64,000 nucleotides of DNA from Amycolatopsis sp. DSM 110486 (GCF_019468465.1 NZ_CP080519.1:2123001-2187000); one strand, 5' to 3'; counted from the stretch's first letter, positions 1-9,319 are shown. Notes: generated by a model not told the origin, from the letters alone. A program made the numbers and translations.

Positions 1-164
1 GCGTTCCGGGTCAGTCCTGGAACACGGAATGGGCACCCTTGCGTGGCCAACCACCCCGAACGGGGGTCGGAGCGGCTACCGTGCGCTGCTAACGTGAACG
101 TTCCGCGGTGTTCACGGCCGGCGCACGCAGTGATCTCCACACTGGTCTGGTGAAGGGACAAGCG

Positions 165-1157
165 GTGTCTCGAGACGGGGAAGGCGCACTGATCATCGAA
201 CCTGTTCGCCGTGGCTCGGGCGATCTGCCCGCGGAGCTGGCCGACGCGTTGCGCACCGGCGAGTTCCACCACGCCCTGCGCACGGCCATCTCGCACCGCG
301 GACTGTCGCTGGCCCGCCTGCGCGCCCACCTGGCGCTGCGCGGCGTCCAGATTGGACAGTCGACGCTCAGCTACTGGCAGCGGGGGCTGCGCCAGCCCGA
401 GGTACCCAAAGCGTTGCCGGCCGTGCGCGCTCTGGAGTCGGTGCTGCAGCTGCCGTCCGACTCGCTGGTGGTGCTGATCGGCCCGCGCACCTCCCGCCCG
501 CGCGGCCACCAGGCCGCGGTGTCGTTCCACGACCTGCGCTCGGGCGACATGGGCTCGATCGTCGACCAGCTGCTCGCCGACCTGGGCGTGCTGCCCTCGT
601 CGAACCACTCCAACGCCGACCTGGAACTGCTCTCGGTCCACGACCGCATCACGGTCGACGAGCGCCGCCGCCAGGTCAGCATCCGCACGCGCTTGGTCAC
701 GCGCGCACGGCGGCACGGCCCCGACCGCTACGTGACCGTGTACAACGGCGACCCCGGCTGCAAGATCGACGACGTCGAGCTGATCACCGCCGAGGGCTGC
801 CGCGTCGGGCGGATCCGGCGCCACCCCGGCGGCGAGACGATGGCGACCGAGCTGCTCTTCGACCGCAAACTCGGCGAAGGTGACATCCACGTCTTCTGCT
901 TCGAGGTGCGCGACGACTCCAGCGCGTTGTTCCCCGGCTACTACCGCATGCTGCGCGACCAGGCCGCGAGCTACCTGCTGCAGCTGCAGTTCGCGCCCAC
1001 CGCGATGCCCGCGCGCTGCACCCGCCAGGTCCGCGCGCGCGACGACGCCCTGCCTGTCGAGGCCGAAGAGCTCCCGCTCGACACGGGCGGCGTGACGAGC
1101 GGCTATTTCCGCGACGCGGGACCGGGGCTGGCCGGCATCGCCGTCGAGTGGAACTGA
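165..1157 (+). CDS. Helix-turn-helix (XRE-like) transcriptional regulator
   Basis: Probable cytoplasmic DNA-binding regulator of 330 residues. Residues about 30-85 look like an XRE-type HTH: a helix, then a stretch containing QIGQSTLSYWQRG resembling a recognition helix, then a second helical block. The rest is a soluble domain of about 240 residues that I do not recognise. The frame is open from GTG 108, but GTG 165 is preferred because GAAGGGA lies 6-7 bases upstream of it. It is monocistronic with a hairpin after the stop. Its target is unknown; the short inverted repeats upstream could be its own operator. Confidence 0.75.
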   Translation: MSRDGEGALIIEPVRRGSGDLPAELADALRTGEFHHALRTAISHRGLSLARLRAHLALRGVQIGQSTLSYWQRGLRQPEVPKALPAVRALESVLQLPSDSLVVLIGPRTSRPRGHQAAVSFHDLRSGDMGSIVDQLLADLGVLPSSNHSNADLELLSVHDRITVDERRRQVSIRTRLVTRARRHGPDRYVTVYNGDPGCKIDDVELITAEGCRVGRIRRHPGGETMATELLFDRKLGEGDIHVFCFEVRDDSSALFPGYYRMLRDQAASYLLQLQFAPTAMPARCTRQVRARDDALPVEAEELPLDTGGVTSGYFRDAGPGLAGIAVEWN

Positions 1158-1173
1158 CGCGACCGGTGAACAA

Positions 1174-1204
1174 CGGGGCCCCCGACCTGCGTTGACGGGC
1201 CCCG
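1174..1204 (+). terminator. Hairpin terminator after the HTH gene
   Basis: Perfect 8-bp GC stem (1174-1181 with 1197-1204) 17 bases after the stop codon. It lacks a U-tract, as is usual for actinobacterial terminators. Confidence 0.5.
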
Positions 1205-1253
1205 GTGCCGCGCGCACGATGAGTTTTCGGGGCAGCCTCACCAGGAGCCGGAT

Positions 1254-1550
1254 ATGAGTTTCGTACAAGTCATCGAGTTCAAGACCTCACACCCGGACGA
1301 GCTGAACGAGCTCATGGACGAGTGGAAAACCGCGACGCAGGGCAGTCGCACGGCCACCCACGCGGTGGTGATGAGCGACCGCGACAACCCCGGGACGTAC
1401 ATGGAGTTCGTCGAGTTCCCGTCGTACGAAGAGGCGATGCGGAACTCGGAGCTGCCGGAGACCGCGAAGTTCGCCGAGCGGATCGGCAAGCTGTGCGACG
1501 GACCGCCGGTGTTCCACAACCTCGAGGTGATGCGGGACGAACGGCTCTGA
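1254..1550 (+). CDS. Small dimeric alpha/beta-barrel-like protein
   Basis: A 98-residue soluble protein with no signal or membrane segment. The alternation of strands and helices (VQVIEF start, TYMEFVEF in the middle, conserved-looking YEEA helix) resembles the ferredoxin-like dimeric alpha/beta barrel of the ABM/DUF1330-type families. Members range from small monooxygenases to ligand-binding proteins, so no reaction is assigned. The start ATG has CAGGAG 7 bases upstream. It converges on the exported decarboxylase-like gene and shares a hairpin with it. Fold is inferred from pattern only. Confidence 0.7.
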   Translation: MSFVQVIEFKTSHPDELNELMDEWKTATQGSRTATHAVVMSDRDNPGTYMEFVEFPSYEEAMRNSELPETAKFAERIGKLCDGPPVFHNLEVMRDERL

Positions 1551-1582
1551 GCGGCCGGGCGCCGCGCGGGCGACCCGGCCGC
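1551..1582. terminator. Bidirectional terminator hairpin
   Basis: Perfect 9-bp stem (1551-1559 with 1574-1582) in the 39-base gap between two convergent genes, so it can serve both transcripts. Confidence 0.55.
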
Positions 1583-1589
1583 CACCGCG

Positions 1590-2492
1590 TCAGAGGACGA
1601 TCAGATCCGTGACGCTGTAGGACAACGAGCCGCGGAAGCCCGCGCCGGTGCGCTGCGGCGCCAGGTCGGCCAGCTCCTCGGCCTGCGCCGGGAAGAACGA
1701 CAGCTCACCGGTGCCGGTCCACGTACCGGCCACCTGCGGAGTGTCCAAAACGGACTGCGTCAGCTCGTGCACGGCGGGGTTCTGCTGCTGCCCGGCCGTG
1801 AGCCGCGGGAAGTAGCGCAGGTTCACGATCGGCCGCCCCAGCGCCGGGATGGTCGGCGCGGTCTTCTCGAGCGTCACGCGCGCTTCGGCCAGCTGCCGGC
1901 CGTTCGACGACAGCGTGGCACCGAACCGGCCGCCGGGGCCGACCACCGGGCCGGCCTGGCTCGGCACGCCGAACGCGCGGGTCTGGTGCACGGCCCCGAT
2001 CTTCTTCGGGAAGCCCTGGATCCAGCCACGGGCCAGAGCCTCGTCGTTGTCCACGTAGATGAACGGGCACCACGCCACGGGCGAACCCTTGTGCACGGCG
2101 TCGAGCAGCACGAGGAACTCGCTGTACTGGCTGCGCACCGGGTCGAGGTACTCGTTGTCACTGGCGGAAAACTGCCAGTCGATGAACAGTGCGTAGCCGT
2201 GCCCGGAGCTCGTCGGGTCCGGGTCCAGACCGGTCGGCAGCGACGCGGCCGCCGCAGCCGGCGTGGTCCAGAACTCGACGCCGACCACGTCACCCACGTA
2301 GTGCCACGGCGGCGTCGGCACGAGGTTGGCCACCCCGCGGGCGCTGAGCGGATAGCTGTAGCCCTTGAGCCGTTCGTTCACCGGCGTGGTCGTGGTCCCC
2401 TCGGCGAACGCGGGGGTGGTCATCGCCCCCGCCGCCACCGCGGCCAGCCCTCCGGCGAGTACCCCTCTTCGGCCCACTTCTCCTGCGGACAA
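1590..2492 (-). CDS. Tat-exported acetoacetate-decarboxylase-fold protein
   Basis: A 300-residue protein of the acetoacetate decarboxylase (ADC) superfamily. Residues 1-30 form a twin-arginine signal: GRRGVLAGG, a hydrophobic stretch, then an AFA cleavage site. The ADC landmark GFPKK is at 160-164; by family analogy Lys163 would form the Schiff base and Lys164 would tune its pKa. ADC itself is a cytoplasmic enzyme of about 245 residues, so export is unusual and the substrate is unknown. TTG at 2492 is chosen because GAAGGGG lies 8 bases upstream and the Tat motif follows at once. It could also be a non-decarboxylating ADC-like enzyme. Confidence 0.75.
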   Translation of the reverse strand: MSAGEVGRRGVLAGGLAAVAAGAMTTPAFAEGTTTTPVNERLKGYSYPLSARGVANLVPTPPWHYVGDVVGVEFWTTPAAAAASLPTGLDPDPTSSGHGYALFIDWQFSASDNEYLDPVRSQYSEFLVLLDAVHKGSPVAWCPFIYVDNDEALARGWIQGFPKKIGAVHQTRAFGVPSQAGPVVGPGGRFGATLSSNGRQLAEARVTLEKTAPTIPALGRPIVNLRYFPRLTAGQQQNPAVHELTQSVLDTPQVAGTWTGTGELSFFPAQAEELADLAPQRTGAGFRGSLSYSVTDLIVL

Positions 2493-2790
2493 GGCAGATC
2501 CCCTTCACTTCGACAATCCCCCGGCCGCCGTACGCGGCCGCTCCTCTTCGAAGGAACCACGGGAGGGCTCCGGACGGGTCCGGACGCGAAGAGGCCGGAG
2601 CCCAGGAGGCAGAACCGAAGCGGATCTTCGGGCACATCGGGCGTCGTGGACTTGTCATCGATCGGGGAACCGGAGTGCACTACCGGGTGGTCCGAACCAA
2701 CCGGGCGTCCACTATGGATGGCCGGCGCTCCCGGAACACCGAAGCGGCACCCGGAAACACTCCGGGCGCCGCTTCGGCTGTGCTGAACGC
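2493..2790. other. Gene-free stretch between ADC-like gene and ahcY
   Basis: Holds the 5' region of the ADC-like gene and the ahcY terminator. A 9-bp hairpin (2565-2573 with 2595-2603) lies about 75 bases upstream of the ADC start and may be a leader structure. No credible reading frame was seen. Confidence 0.5.
2741..2775 (-). terminator. ahcY terminator
   Basis: A 15-bp inverted repeat with one mismatch (2741-2755 with 2761-2775) and a 5-base loop, 16 bases beyond the ahcY stop codon. Confidence 0.7.
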
Positions 2791-4263
2791 TCAGTAGCGG
2801 TAGTGATCCGCCTTGAACGGGCCTTCCACGTCCACGTCGATGTACTCCGCCTGCTCCTTGGTGAGCTTGGTCAGCTCGCCACCCAGCGCCTGGAGATGGA
2901 TGCGCGCCACCTTCTCGTCGAGCTTCTTGGGGAGGCGGAACACCTCCTTGTCGTACTCCTCGTGCTTGGTGAACAGCTCGATCTGCGCGATGACCTGGTT
3001 CGAGAAGCTGTTGGACATCACGAACGACGGGTGCCCGGTCGCGTTGCCGAGGTTGAGCAGCCGGCCCTCGGACAGCACGATGATCGTGTTGCCGTTGGGG
3101 AACACCCACTCGTCGACCTGCGGCTTGATGTTGATCCGGTGGATGCCCGGGTAGCGCGCGAGGCCGGCCATGTCGAGCTCGTTGTCGAAGTGGCCGATGT
3201 TGCCGACGATCGCCTGGTGCTTCATCTTCGCCATGTGCTCGACCATCACCACGTTCTTGTTGCCGGTGGTGGTGATCACGATGTCGGCCTCGGGCAGGAC
3301 GTTCTCCAGCGTCTTGACCTGGTAGCCGTCCATCGCCGCCTGCAGCGCGCAGATCGGGTCGATCTCGGTGACGATCACGCGCGCGCCCTGGCCGCGCAGC
3401 GACTCGGCCGCGCCCTTGCCGACGTCGCCGTAACCGCAGACCACGGCAACCTTGCCGCCGATGAGCACGTCGGTGCCGCGGTTGATGCCGTCGATCAGCG
3501 AGTGGCGGATGCCGTAGCGGTTGTCGAACTTCGACTTGGTCACGGCGTCGTTCACGTTGATCGCCGGGAAGAGCAGCTCACCCGCGGCGGCCAGCTGGTA
3601 GAGCCGCAGCACGCCGGTGGTGGTCTCTTCGGTGACGCCGCGGATGCCCGCGCCGATGGTGGTCCACTTGGAGTTGTCGGCAGCGACGGACGCACGGACC
3701 AGCTCCAGGAAGACCTTCCACTCGTCCGAGTCGTCCTCGTCGGCGGGCGGCACGACGCCGGCCTTTTCGTACTCGGTGCCCTTGTGTACGAGCATGGTGG
3801 CGTCACCGCCGTCGTCGAGGATCATGTTCGGACCCTCGCCGTCCCAGGTGAGCATCTTCTCGGTGCACCACCAGTACTCCTCCAGCGACTCGCCCTTCCA
3901 GGCGAACACCGGTACGCCCTTGGGCTCCTCGGTGGTGCCGTGCGGGCCGACGACCACGGCGGCGGCCGCGTGGTCCTGCGTGGAGAAGATGTTGCACGAG
4001 GCCCAGCGGACCTCAGCACCCAGCGCCACCAGCGTCTCGATGAGGACAGCGGTCTGCACGGTCATGTGCAGCGACCCGGAGATCCGCGCGCCCCGCAGGG
4101 GGTAGACCTCGGCGTACTCACGGCGCAGCGACATCAGGCCCGGCATCTCGTGCTCGGCGAGGCGGATCTCCTTGCGGCCGAACTCGGCGGCCTCGAGGTC
4201 GGCGACGGCGAACTCGATGCCGCCCCGGGTGTCGTGCCGCTTGGCAACGCTTTCGGGGGTCAT
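2791..4263 (-). CDS. ahcY: S-adenosyl-L-homocysteine hydrolase
   Basis: Adenosylhomocysteinase, 490 residues, the usual length for the actinobacterial form. It reversibly splits S-adenosylhomocysteine into adenosine and homocysteine, removing the inhibitor of SAM-dependent methyltransferases. Visible signatures are the Rossmann NAD motif [11 protein letters not shown], the substrate-domain segment [13 protein letters not shown], the [13 protein letters not shown] stretch carrying the catalytic Lys and Asp, and the conserved C-terminal DHYRY. GGAGG lies 8 bases before the ATG. It is transcribed alone with its own terminator, divergent from the membrane protein at 4350. No SAH or SAM riboswitch is seen in the 86-base upstream gap. 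Confidence 0.98.
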   Translation of the reverse strand: MTPESVAKRHDTRGGIEFAVADLEAAEFGRKEIRLAEHEMPGLMSLRREYAEVYPLRGARISGSLHMTVQTAVLIETLVALGAEVRWASCNIFSTQDHAAAAVVVGPHGTTEEPKGVPVFAWKGESLEEYWWCTEKMLTWDGEGPNMILDDGGDATMLVHKGTEYEKAGVVPPADEDDSDEWKVFLELVRASVAADNSKWTTIGAGIRGVTEETTTGVLRLYQLAAAGELLFPAINVNDAVTKSKFDNRYGIRHSLIDGINRGTDVLIGGKVAVVCGYGDVGKGAAESLRGQGARVIVTEIDPICALQAAMDGYQVKTLENVLPEADIVITTTGNKNVVMVEHMAKMKHQAIVGNIGHFDNELDMAGLARYPGIHRINIKPQVDEWVFPNGNTIIVLSEGRLLNLGNATGHPSFVMSNSFSNQVIAQIELFTKHEEYDKEVFRLPKKLDEKVARIHLQALGGELTKLTKEQAEYIDVDVEGPFKADHYRY

Positions 4264-4349
4264 AGTGCGGTTCCTCCAAGGATTGATGGCATCTGAACAG
4301 TACCGTTGTCGGCTTGACGTGCCCCCGACCGGCTTAGGAGACCCTTACC

Positions 4350-6635
4350 GTGCCCGCCCCGCTGCCCGGCCCCGACACCCGCATCGTCGAGCTCAGGGTG
4401 GCCGGACTCGCGGGCACGAGCGGCGAGACGCTGCTGGACGCCGTGGCCACCGTCGACGTCGCCGGCGACGGGATCGGCAGGGTCGTGCGCCCGGCGGACC
4501 GGCTGCGGCGCCCGGCCCCCGGTCCGATGGTGCCCGCGCTGGGCCGGTCCATCCCACGCACGCTCGAAGGATACCTGTGGAGCCGCATGACCTCGGGCGG
4601 CGCCGCCAAGGCCACGTGGGCGCTGCTGTTCCCGTTCTCGCTGGCCAACGTCGCGTTCTGGATGCTGCCGCCGGTGCACCGCGCCCGGTGGCTCGGCGGG
4701 CTGTGCCGTGGGTTGCTGCGCGTGGTCGCCGTGCTGCTCACGATGCTGCTGATCGGGCAGGTCGCCGCGACCGCGCTCGACCTGTTCGCCACACAGTGCC
4801 TCGCGCCGGGCAGCGGTTGCCAGCTGTGGGTGCCGTCGTGGCTGCGCTCGGACCCGGCGCGGCTGACGATCGGCGTCGCCGTGCTGTTCGCGGTGATCCT
4901 CTTGCTGCACCGGATCTCGTCGTCGAACTGGCAGGTCAAGGCTCCTGAACCGCGCGCCCGGCGCGGCTCGCCGCTGCAGCTGCTCGCCGACCCGGAGGCA
5001 CCCGGGATGTCCGCGACGCACACGGTCGCGGCCCTGGCCTGCGTCGCGTTGCTGCTGCTCGGCGGACCACTGAACGTGCCCGACGACGTGCCCCGGTTGA
5101 TCGGCTGGATCTGCGGGCTGGGGCTGGTGGTCGCGGTGATCGTCGGCGCGGCGATCGGGAGCGACCCCGGACGCATCGCCCGGCGCACGCTGATGACCTT
5201 CGCCGCGGCGCTGGTGGTTTTCGCGGCCGTGCTCGCCGCGCCGCTGCCCGCGCATGGAGGCCTGCGCGGCACCGACGGCATGGTCGAAGGACTCGGCGCG
5301 GCGCTGGTCGCGATCACCGTCCTGTTCGCACTGGCCCTCGTGCCGATGGCGCTGCTCGCGCGAACGACCTGGAAGACGCGGCCGAAACGGCTGCGTCCGT
5401 GGCTCGGCGGCTGGGCGGCGGCTCCCGTCGTCACTCTCGCGGGCTTGCTCGGCGGTGGCTTCGGCGCCGGGCTGGGCATCGCCGTCCGGCGGCTGCTGGG
5501 CACGAGCGGGCTGCGGCTGCCCGACACCTACGAGCTGATCACCGTGCTGTGGGGCGCCGGGCTCGCGTTGATCGCGGTGCTCGCCGTGGCCGGATACGCG
5601 ATCGCGGTGCCGCTGCGCCGGCGTCGCCGCGGGATCCCGGCGCTGGTCGAGCTGGTGCAGCCCGACGCGAAGCAGGAGGAGGTCGCAGCTCGCGCGTGGG
5701 CCCGATCTGCGTGGGAACGCCGGCACCTGCACCAGCTGGCGATGATCGTGGCCATCGGGCTCGGCGTCGCCGGGCTCACGTTGCTGGTCGTGCGCTTCGG
5801 CTTCGACCTGCGGCCCGCGTGGTTCACACCGGTGTCGGCCGTCGGCGTGTTCGCGCTCGGCGCGTTCGCGGCGGGCCTGCTGCGGGTGGTCTACTCCGCT
5901 GCGCGCACACCGGAACGCAACCGGCACCTCGGCGCGCTGTCGGACCTCGTGTCGTTCTGGCCGCGCGCGGCGCACCCGACCGTGCCGCCGTGTTACGCGC
6001 TGAAGGTCGTGCCCGAACTGGCCGAACGAGTGAAGGAACACCTCACCGAACCGGGGACGCGCGTGGTCCTGTCCGGACAGAACCTCGGCAGCCTGCTCAC
6101 CGTGCTCACGGCCGCGCGCCTGTTCACGGAGCTGACGCCCGAGGAACGCGACCGCGTCGGCCTGCTCACCGCGGGGTCGCCCCTGCAGTGGGGTTACCAG
6201 CGCGCGTTCCCCGCGGTGCTGCCGCAGGATTCGCTCGCGACGCTGTTCGGCGACCTCGACGGCCGCTGGCGCGCACTGTGCCGCGGCACGGACATCTTCG
6301 GCGGCGGCGTCACAACCTGGCGGCACAACGTCTCCGGCCGCCACCTCATCGGCGACGGGTACCTGCCCGAAGGCGGCTCGGGCGCGCTCGAAGCGACGCC
6401 CGAGGAGTCCGGCGTGCTCGTGCTCGGCGGCGACCACTGGCTGCCCGACCCGCTGCGCGCGCCCGACGGCCGCCACCGCTGGGCCCCGGGCGTACTCAAG
6501 CACACCGACTACCTGGCCGACGCCGAATGGGACCAGGCGCTGGCGATGGCCGCGGGGCTCGGCCGCCCGAACGGACGCTCGCGGCTGCTCGGCGAGCAGG
6601 GCTCACTGTTCGGCGACCTGCCGCGCCCGCGTTGA
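4350..6635 (+). CDS. Polytopic membrane protein with esterase-like C-terminal domain
   Basis: A 761-residue protein. About nine hydrophobic segments occupy residues 85-520 in clusters (roughly 85-150, 170-190, 225-330, 350-440, 470-520). A cytosolic-looking tail of about 230 residues resembles an alpha/beta-hydrolase: a strand, then GQNLGS at 576-581 in the position of a lipase nucleophile elbow (normally G-x-S-x-G), later LLTAGSPL, GGDHWLPD and an HTDYL near the end. The nucleophile Ser is replaced by Asn578, so classical hydrolysis is doubtful. The GTG start has AGGAGA 8 bases upstream. Family function is unknown to me. It faces the LAxTG gene across a shared terminator. Confidence 0.75.
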   Translation: MPAPLPGPDTRIVELRVAGLAGTSGETLLDAVATVDVAGDGIGRVVRPADRLRRPAPGPMVPALGRSIPRTLEGYLWSRMTSGGAAKATWALLFPFSLANVAFWMLPPVHRARWLGGLCRGLLRVVAVLLTMLLIGQVAATALDLFATQCLAPGSGCQLWVPSWLRSDPARLTIGVAVLFAVILLLHRISSSNWQVKAPEPRARRGSPLQLLADPEAPGMSATHTVAALACVALLLLGGPLNVPDDVPRLIGWICGLGLVVAVIVGAAIGSDPGRIARRTLMTFAAALVVFAAVLAAPLPAHGGLRGTDGMVEGLGAALVAITVLFALALVPMALLARTTWKTRPKRLRPWLGGWAAAPVVTLAGLLGGGFGAGLGIAVRRLLGTSGLRLPDTYELITVLWGAGLALIAVLAVAGYAIAVPLRRRRRGIPALVELVQPDAKQEEVAARAWARSAWERRHLHQLAMIVAIGLGVAGLTLLVVRFGFDLRPAWFTPVSAVGVFALGAFAAGLLRVVYSAARTPERNRHLGALSDLVSFWPRAAHPTVPPCYALKVVPELAERVKEHLTEPGTRVVLSGQNLGSLLTVLTAARLFTELTPEERDRVGLLTAGSPLQWGYQRAFPAVLPQDSLATLFGDLDGRWRALCRGTDIFGGGVTTWRHNVSGRHLIGDGYLPEGGSGALEATPEESGVLVLGGDHWLPDPLRAPDGRHRWAPGVLKHTDYLADAEWDQALAMAAGLGRPNGRSRLLGEQGSLFGDLPRPR

Positions 6636-6661
6636 AAACCCTTGCCCCTGTAACAAAAAGA

Positions 6662-6709
6662 CCGGAGGGGATCCCCACCCGTGGGCAAACGGGCGAGGAT
6701 CCCCTCCGG
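6662..6709. terminator. Bidirectional terminator
   Basis: Perfect 13-bp inverted repeat (6662-6674 with 6697-6709); the 22-base loop can fold further. It lies between two convergent genes. Confidence 0.7.
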
Positions 6710-6731
6710 CTTCAGGAACCCGAAAAGCAGA

Positions 6732-7433
6732 TCAGTTGGCGCTGCGGCGACGGAACTTCAGCAGCGCGAGCAGGCCACCACCGACGACGAGCAGCGCCGC
6801 GGCGATGTAGAACAGCCACGCGTTGTCGAAGCCCGTGTTGGCGAGCTGGCCGCCGGTGCCACCGGTCTCGTTGCCGGCCGGGGCGGCGGCGACAGCGGTG
6901 GTGCTGGTCGGGGCCTCAGTCGGGGCGTGCGACGTGGTCGGGACCGACGAGGCCTCGGTCGGCTGTGTGGTCGGGGTCTCCGCCGGCTTGGTCGGCTGCG
7001 TCGTCTCCGGCGCGGTCTTGGTGCCGCAGGCGTACCAGCTGTCGATCTTCGGCTGGCTGCCGTTGTAGTTGTGCGGCGCGATGAGGTTGTTCCAGGGCAG
7101 GTCCTGGGTCAGGTTCTTCTTGCCCGGGACGTACACCGCGTAGCCGTCGTCGCCGCCGGCGACGACCAGCGCCTCGACCTTGACGCCTTCCTTGGTGGCG
7201 GTGATGTTGAGCGACTTGCTCTTCTCGCCGCCGGTGAACGTGAAGTCACCCTGGTCGAGCTTCTTGCCGCTGACACCCTTGATCTGGGAGCAGTCGGGGG
7301 CGTGGCCCTGGATCGGGTTCGCGCGGCCGTCGTCGGAGGTGCACGCGAGGGCGGACGTCGCGGTGCCCAGCAGGGCGAGTCCGGCCACCGCGGTGACCGT
7401 GAAACCCGCACGCAGTCTGGTGATGGTGGGCAT
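6732..7433 (-). CDS. LAxTG-type sortase-anchored surface protein
   Basis: A 233-residue secreted protein. It has an N-terminal Sec signal ending ALA near residue 30, then a compact domain of about 100 residues with Cys residues (CTSDD, DCSQ, YACG) that probably form disulfides. A Pro/Thr/Ser/Ala spacer (about 140-195) follows. The C-terminal sorting signal is LANTG at 197-201, a hydrophobic helix and an RRR tail. LAxTG is the recognition pattern of actinobacterial class E sortases, so covalent attachment to peptidoglycan is expected. AGGAG precedes the ATG. The core domain is not recognised. No sortase gene lies in the window. Confidence 0.85.
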   Translation of the reverse strand: MPTITRLRAGFTVTAVAGLALLGTATSALACTSDDGRANPIQGHAPDCSQIKGVSGKKLDQGDFTFTGGEKSKSLNITATKEGVKVEALVVAGGDDGYAVYVPGKKNLTQDLPWNNLIAPHNYNGSQPKIDSWYACGTKTAPETTQPTKPAETPTTQPTEASSVPTTSHAPTEAPTSTTAVAAAPAGNETGGTGGQLANTGFDNAWLFYIAAALLVVGGGLLALLKFRRRSAN

Positions 7434-7768
7434 TCAGAGAACTCCTGTACCGAACGGGGGATATACAGCGAAGATCAGTGCACTCCCAGTGAGGATCGAA
7501 ACCACTTACCGTATGAATCACACACGAGTGATTAACCCGTCAGAGGGAAGCCGAAGCGGACGGTATCGCAAACGGCTCACCCGCTCACCCTGCGTTCGAG
7601 AGCGTGATCCAAACCGAGACGCGGAGGTGACCTTATCGTGATCATTCTGACTTAGGTGACAACTCGGCAACCTCACGCAACCTTCGCGCGCCCCGGCGAA
7701 TCCCCAGGTCAGGAGCGCGAAAAGGCCCGCCGCCCCGAGCGGGACGACGGGCCGTGACGAGCAGTGGT
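7434..7768. promoter_or_regulatory. Upstream region of the LAxTG gene
   Basis: Gene-free. On the minus strand a TGTATAT -10-like element (7461-7467) lies about 30 bases upstream of the ATG. Farther upstream is a perfect 6-bp operator-like repeat, AATCAC-N6-GTGATT (7516-7533). The permease terminator occupies the right end. Confidence 0.4.
7724..7753 (-). terminator. Permease terminator
   Basis: A 12-13 bp GC-rich stem with G-U pairs (7724-7735 with 7741-7753), 16 bases after the permease stop codon. Confidence 0.6.
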
Positions 7769-9319
7769 TCAGTCCTCTGTAGGCGCCGAAGATTCCGACG
7801 AAGCGGACTTCGCGGCCGGTTCCTCACCCGAGGCGATCCGCTTGCCGAGCAGCGAGTGGCGCCGGCTGTAGACGAAGTAGATGACGACCCCGAGGACCAT
7901 CCAGACGATGAACCGCAGCCAGGTCAGCACCGTCAGATTCAGCATCAGCCACAGGCACGCGAGGATCGCCAGGATCGGGATCAGCGGCACCGCCGGCACG
8001 CGGAACGCGCGCGGCAGGTCCGGTCGCGTCCGGCGCAGCACCAGCACACCCGCGGACACGAGGATGAACGCGAACAGCGTGCCGACGTTCACCATCTCCT
8101 CGAGCTTGTCGGCCGGGAAGAACGTGGCCGCCACGGCCACCAGGCCGCCGACGAGCAGCGTCGCGCGCTTCGGGGTGCCGTGGCCGCCGGTATTGGCCAG
8201 CCCGCGCGGCATGAGGCCGTCGCGCGACATCGCGAAGATGATCCGCACCTGGCCGAGCATCAGCACCATCACCACGGTCGTGAGGCCCGCCAGCGCGCCG
8301 ACGGAGATGATGTTCGCGGCCCAGTCGACGCCGTTGACGGAGAAGGCCGTGGCGAGCGTCTTGTGGCTGCCGTCGCCCGCCTCGGTCGCCAGGTCGGTGT
8401 AGGGCACCATGCCGACGACCACGAGCGACACGGCCACGTACAGCACCGTGACGATGGCCAGCGAGCCGAAGATGCCGCGCGGCACGGACTTCTGCGGGTT
8501 GCGCGTCTCCTCCGCGGTGGTGGCCACGATGTCGAACCCGATGAACGCGAAGAACACCAGCGACGCACCGGCCAGCAGACCGAAGATGCCGAACACGCTG
8601 CCGCCGCCACCCAGGATCACCGAGAACAGCGACTGGTCGACCCCACTGTCGCCCGGGCCGCCGGGCTTGGCCTCCGGGATGAACGGCGTGTAGTTCGCGC
8701 CCTTGATGTAGAAGACGCCGAGGATGATCACGAACAGCACCACGGCGACCTTGATCCCCGTGATCACCATGGAGAACCGCGAAGACAGCTTCGTACCGAT
8801 GGCCAGCAGCGTCGTCAGCGCGACCACGACCACGAGCGCACCCCAGTCGATGGTGACCCAGCCGAGGTCGAACGTGGTCTTGGCGCCCTCGCCGAACAGG
8901 TAGCCGAGCACCGTCTCGAGGTAGACCGACCAGCCCTTCGACACGGCGGCCGCGCCGACGGCCAGCTCCAGGATCAGGTCCCAGCCGATGATCCACGCCA
9001 TGAACTCGCCGAACGTGGCGTAGGAGAAGGTGTAGGCGCTGCCCGCGACCGGCACGGTCGAGGCGAACTCGGCGTAACACAGCGCCGCCAGCGCGCACGC
9101 GATCGCGGCGCACACGAACGCGACCGACACTGACGGGCCGGAGAAGTCACCCGCCGTACGCGCGGTGAGCGTGAAGATGCCCGCGCCGATGACGACCGCG
9201 ACGCCGAACACGGTCAGATCCCAAGCGCCCAGGTTTCTTCGGAGCTTGGTATCGGGCTCGTCGGTGTCCGCCATGGACTGCTCGATCGACTTCGTGCGCC
9301 ACAAACCGTGCCCGGGCAC
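7769..9319 (-). CDS. APC-family cationic amino-acid permease
   Basis: A 516-residue integral membrane transporter of the amino acid-polyamine-organocation superfamily, CAT subgroup. About 12 hydrophobic helices are visible. Helix 1 carries the substrate-binding signature VIGAGIFTLT, helix 3 has YAEFASTVPVAGSAYTFSY, and the loop FIGFDIVATTAEETRNPQ is typical of CAT-like members. Uptake of basic or neutral amino acids is likely; specificity cannot be read from sequence. A GTG start with GAGGAGG upstream is well supported. It occupies the same place as the cationic amino-acid transporter gene (Rv3253c) in the mycobacterial sahH-manA region, recalled from knowledge. Confidence 0.9.
   Translation of the reverse strand: MPGHGLWRTKSIEQSMADTDEPDTKLRRNLGAWDLTVFGVAVVIGAGIFTLTARTAGDFSGPSVSVAFVCAAIACALAALCYAEFASTVPVAGSAYTFSYATFGEFMAWIIGWDLILELAVGAAAVSKGWSVYLETVLGYLFGEGAKTTFDLGWVTIDWGALVVVVALTTLLAIGTKLSSRFSMVITGIKVAVVLFVIILGVFYIKGANYTPFIPEAKPGGPGDSGVDQSLFSVILGGGGSVFGIFGLLAGASLVFFAFIGFDIVATTAEETRNPQKSVPRGIFGSLAIVTVLYVAVSLVVVGMVPYTDLATEAGDGSHKTLATAFSVNGVDWAANIISVGALAGLTTVVMVLMLGQVRIIFAMSRDGLMPRGLANTGGHGTPKRATLLVGGLVAVAATFFPADKLEEMVNVGTLFAFILVSAGVLVLRRTRPDLPRAFRVPAVPLIPILAILACLWLMLNLTVLTWLRFIVWMVLGVVIYFVYSRRHSLLGKRIASGEEPAAKSASSESSAPTED

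Noticed and set aside
4264..4349. Possible SAM/SAH riboswitch before ahcY
   Set aside because: The gap is only 86 bases, is shared with a divergent gene, and shows no SAH or SAM aptamer consensus.
4260..6503. 747-codon frame on the minus strand opposite the membrane protein
   Set aside because: It is Arg/Gln/His/Pro-rich antisense of a well-supported GC-rich gene.
7754..9133. 459-codon plus-strand frame across the permease
   Set aside because: Antisense shadow; the minus-strand permease has family motifs, helices and a good ribosome-binding site.
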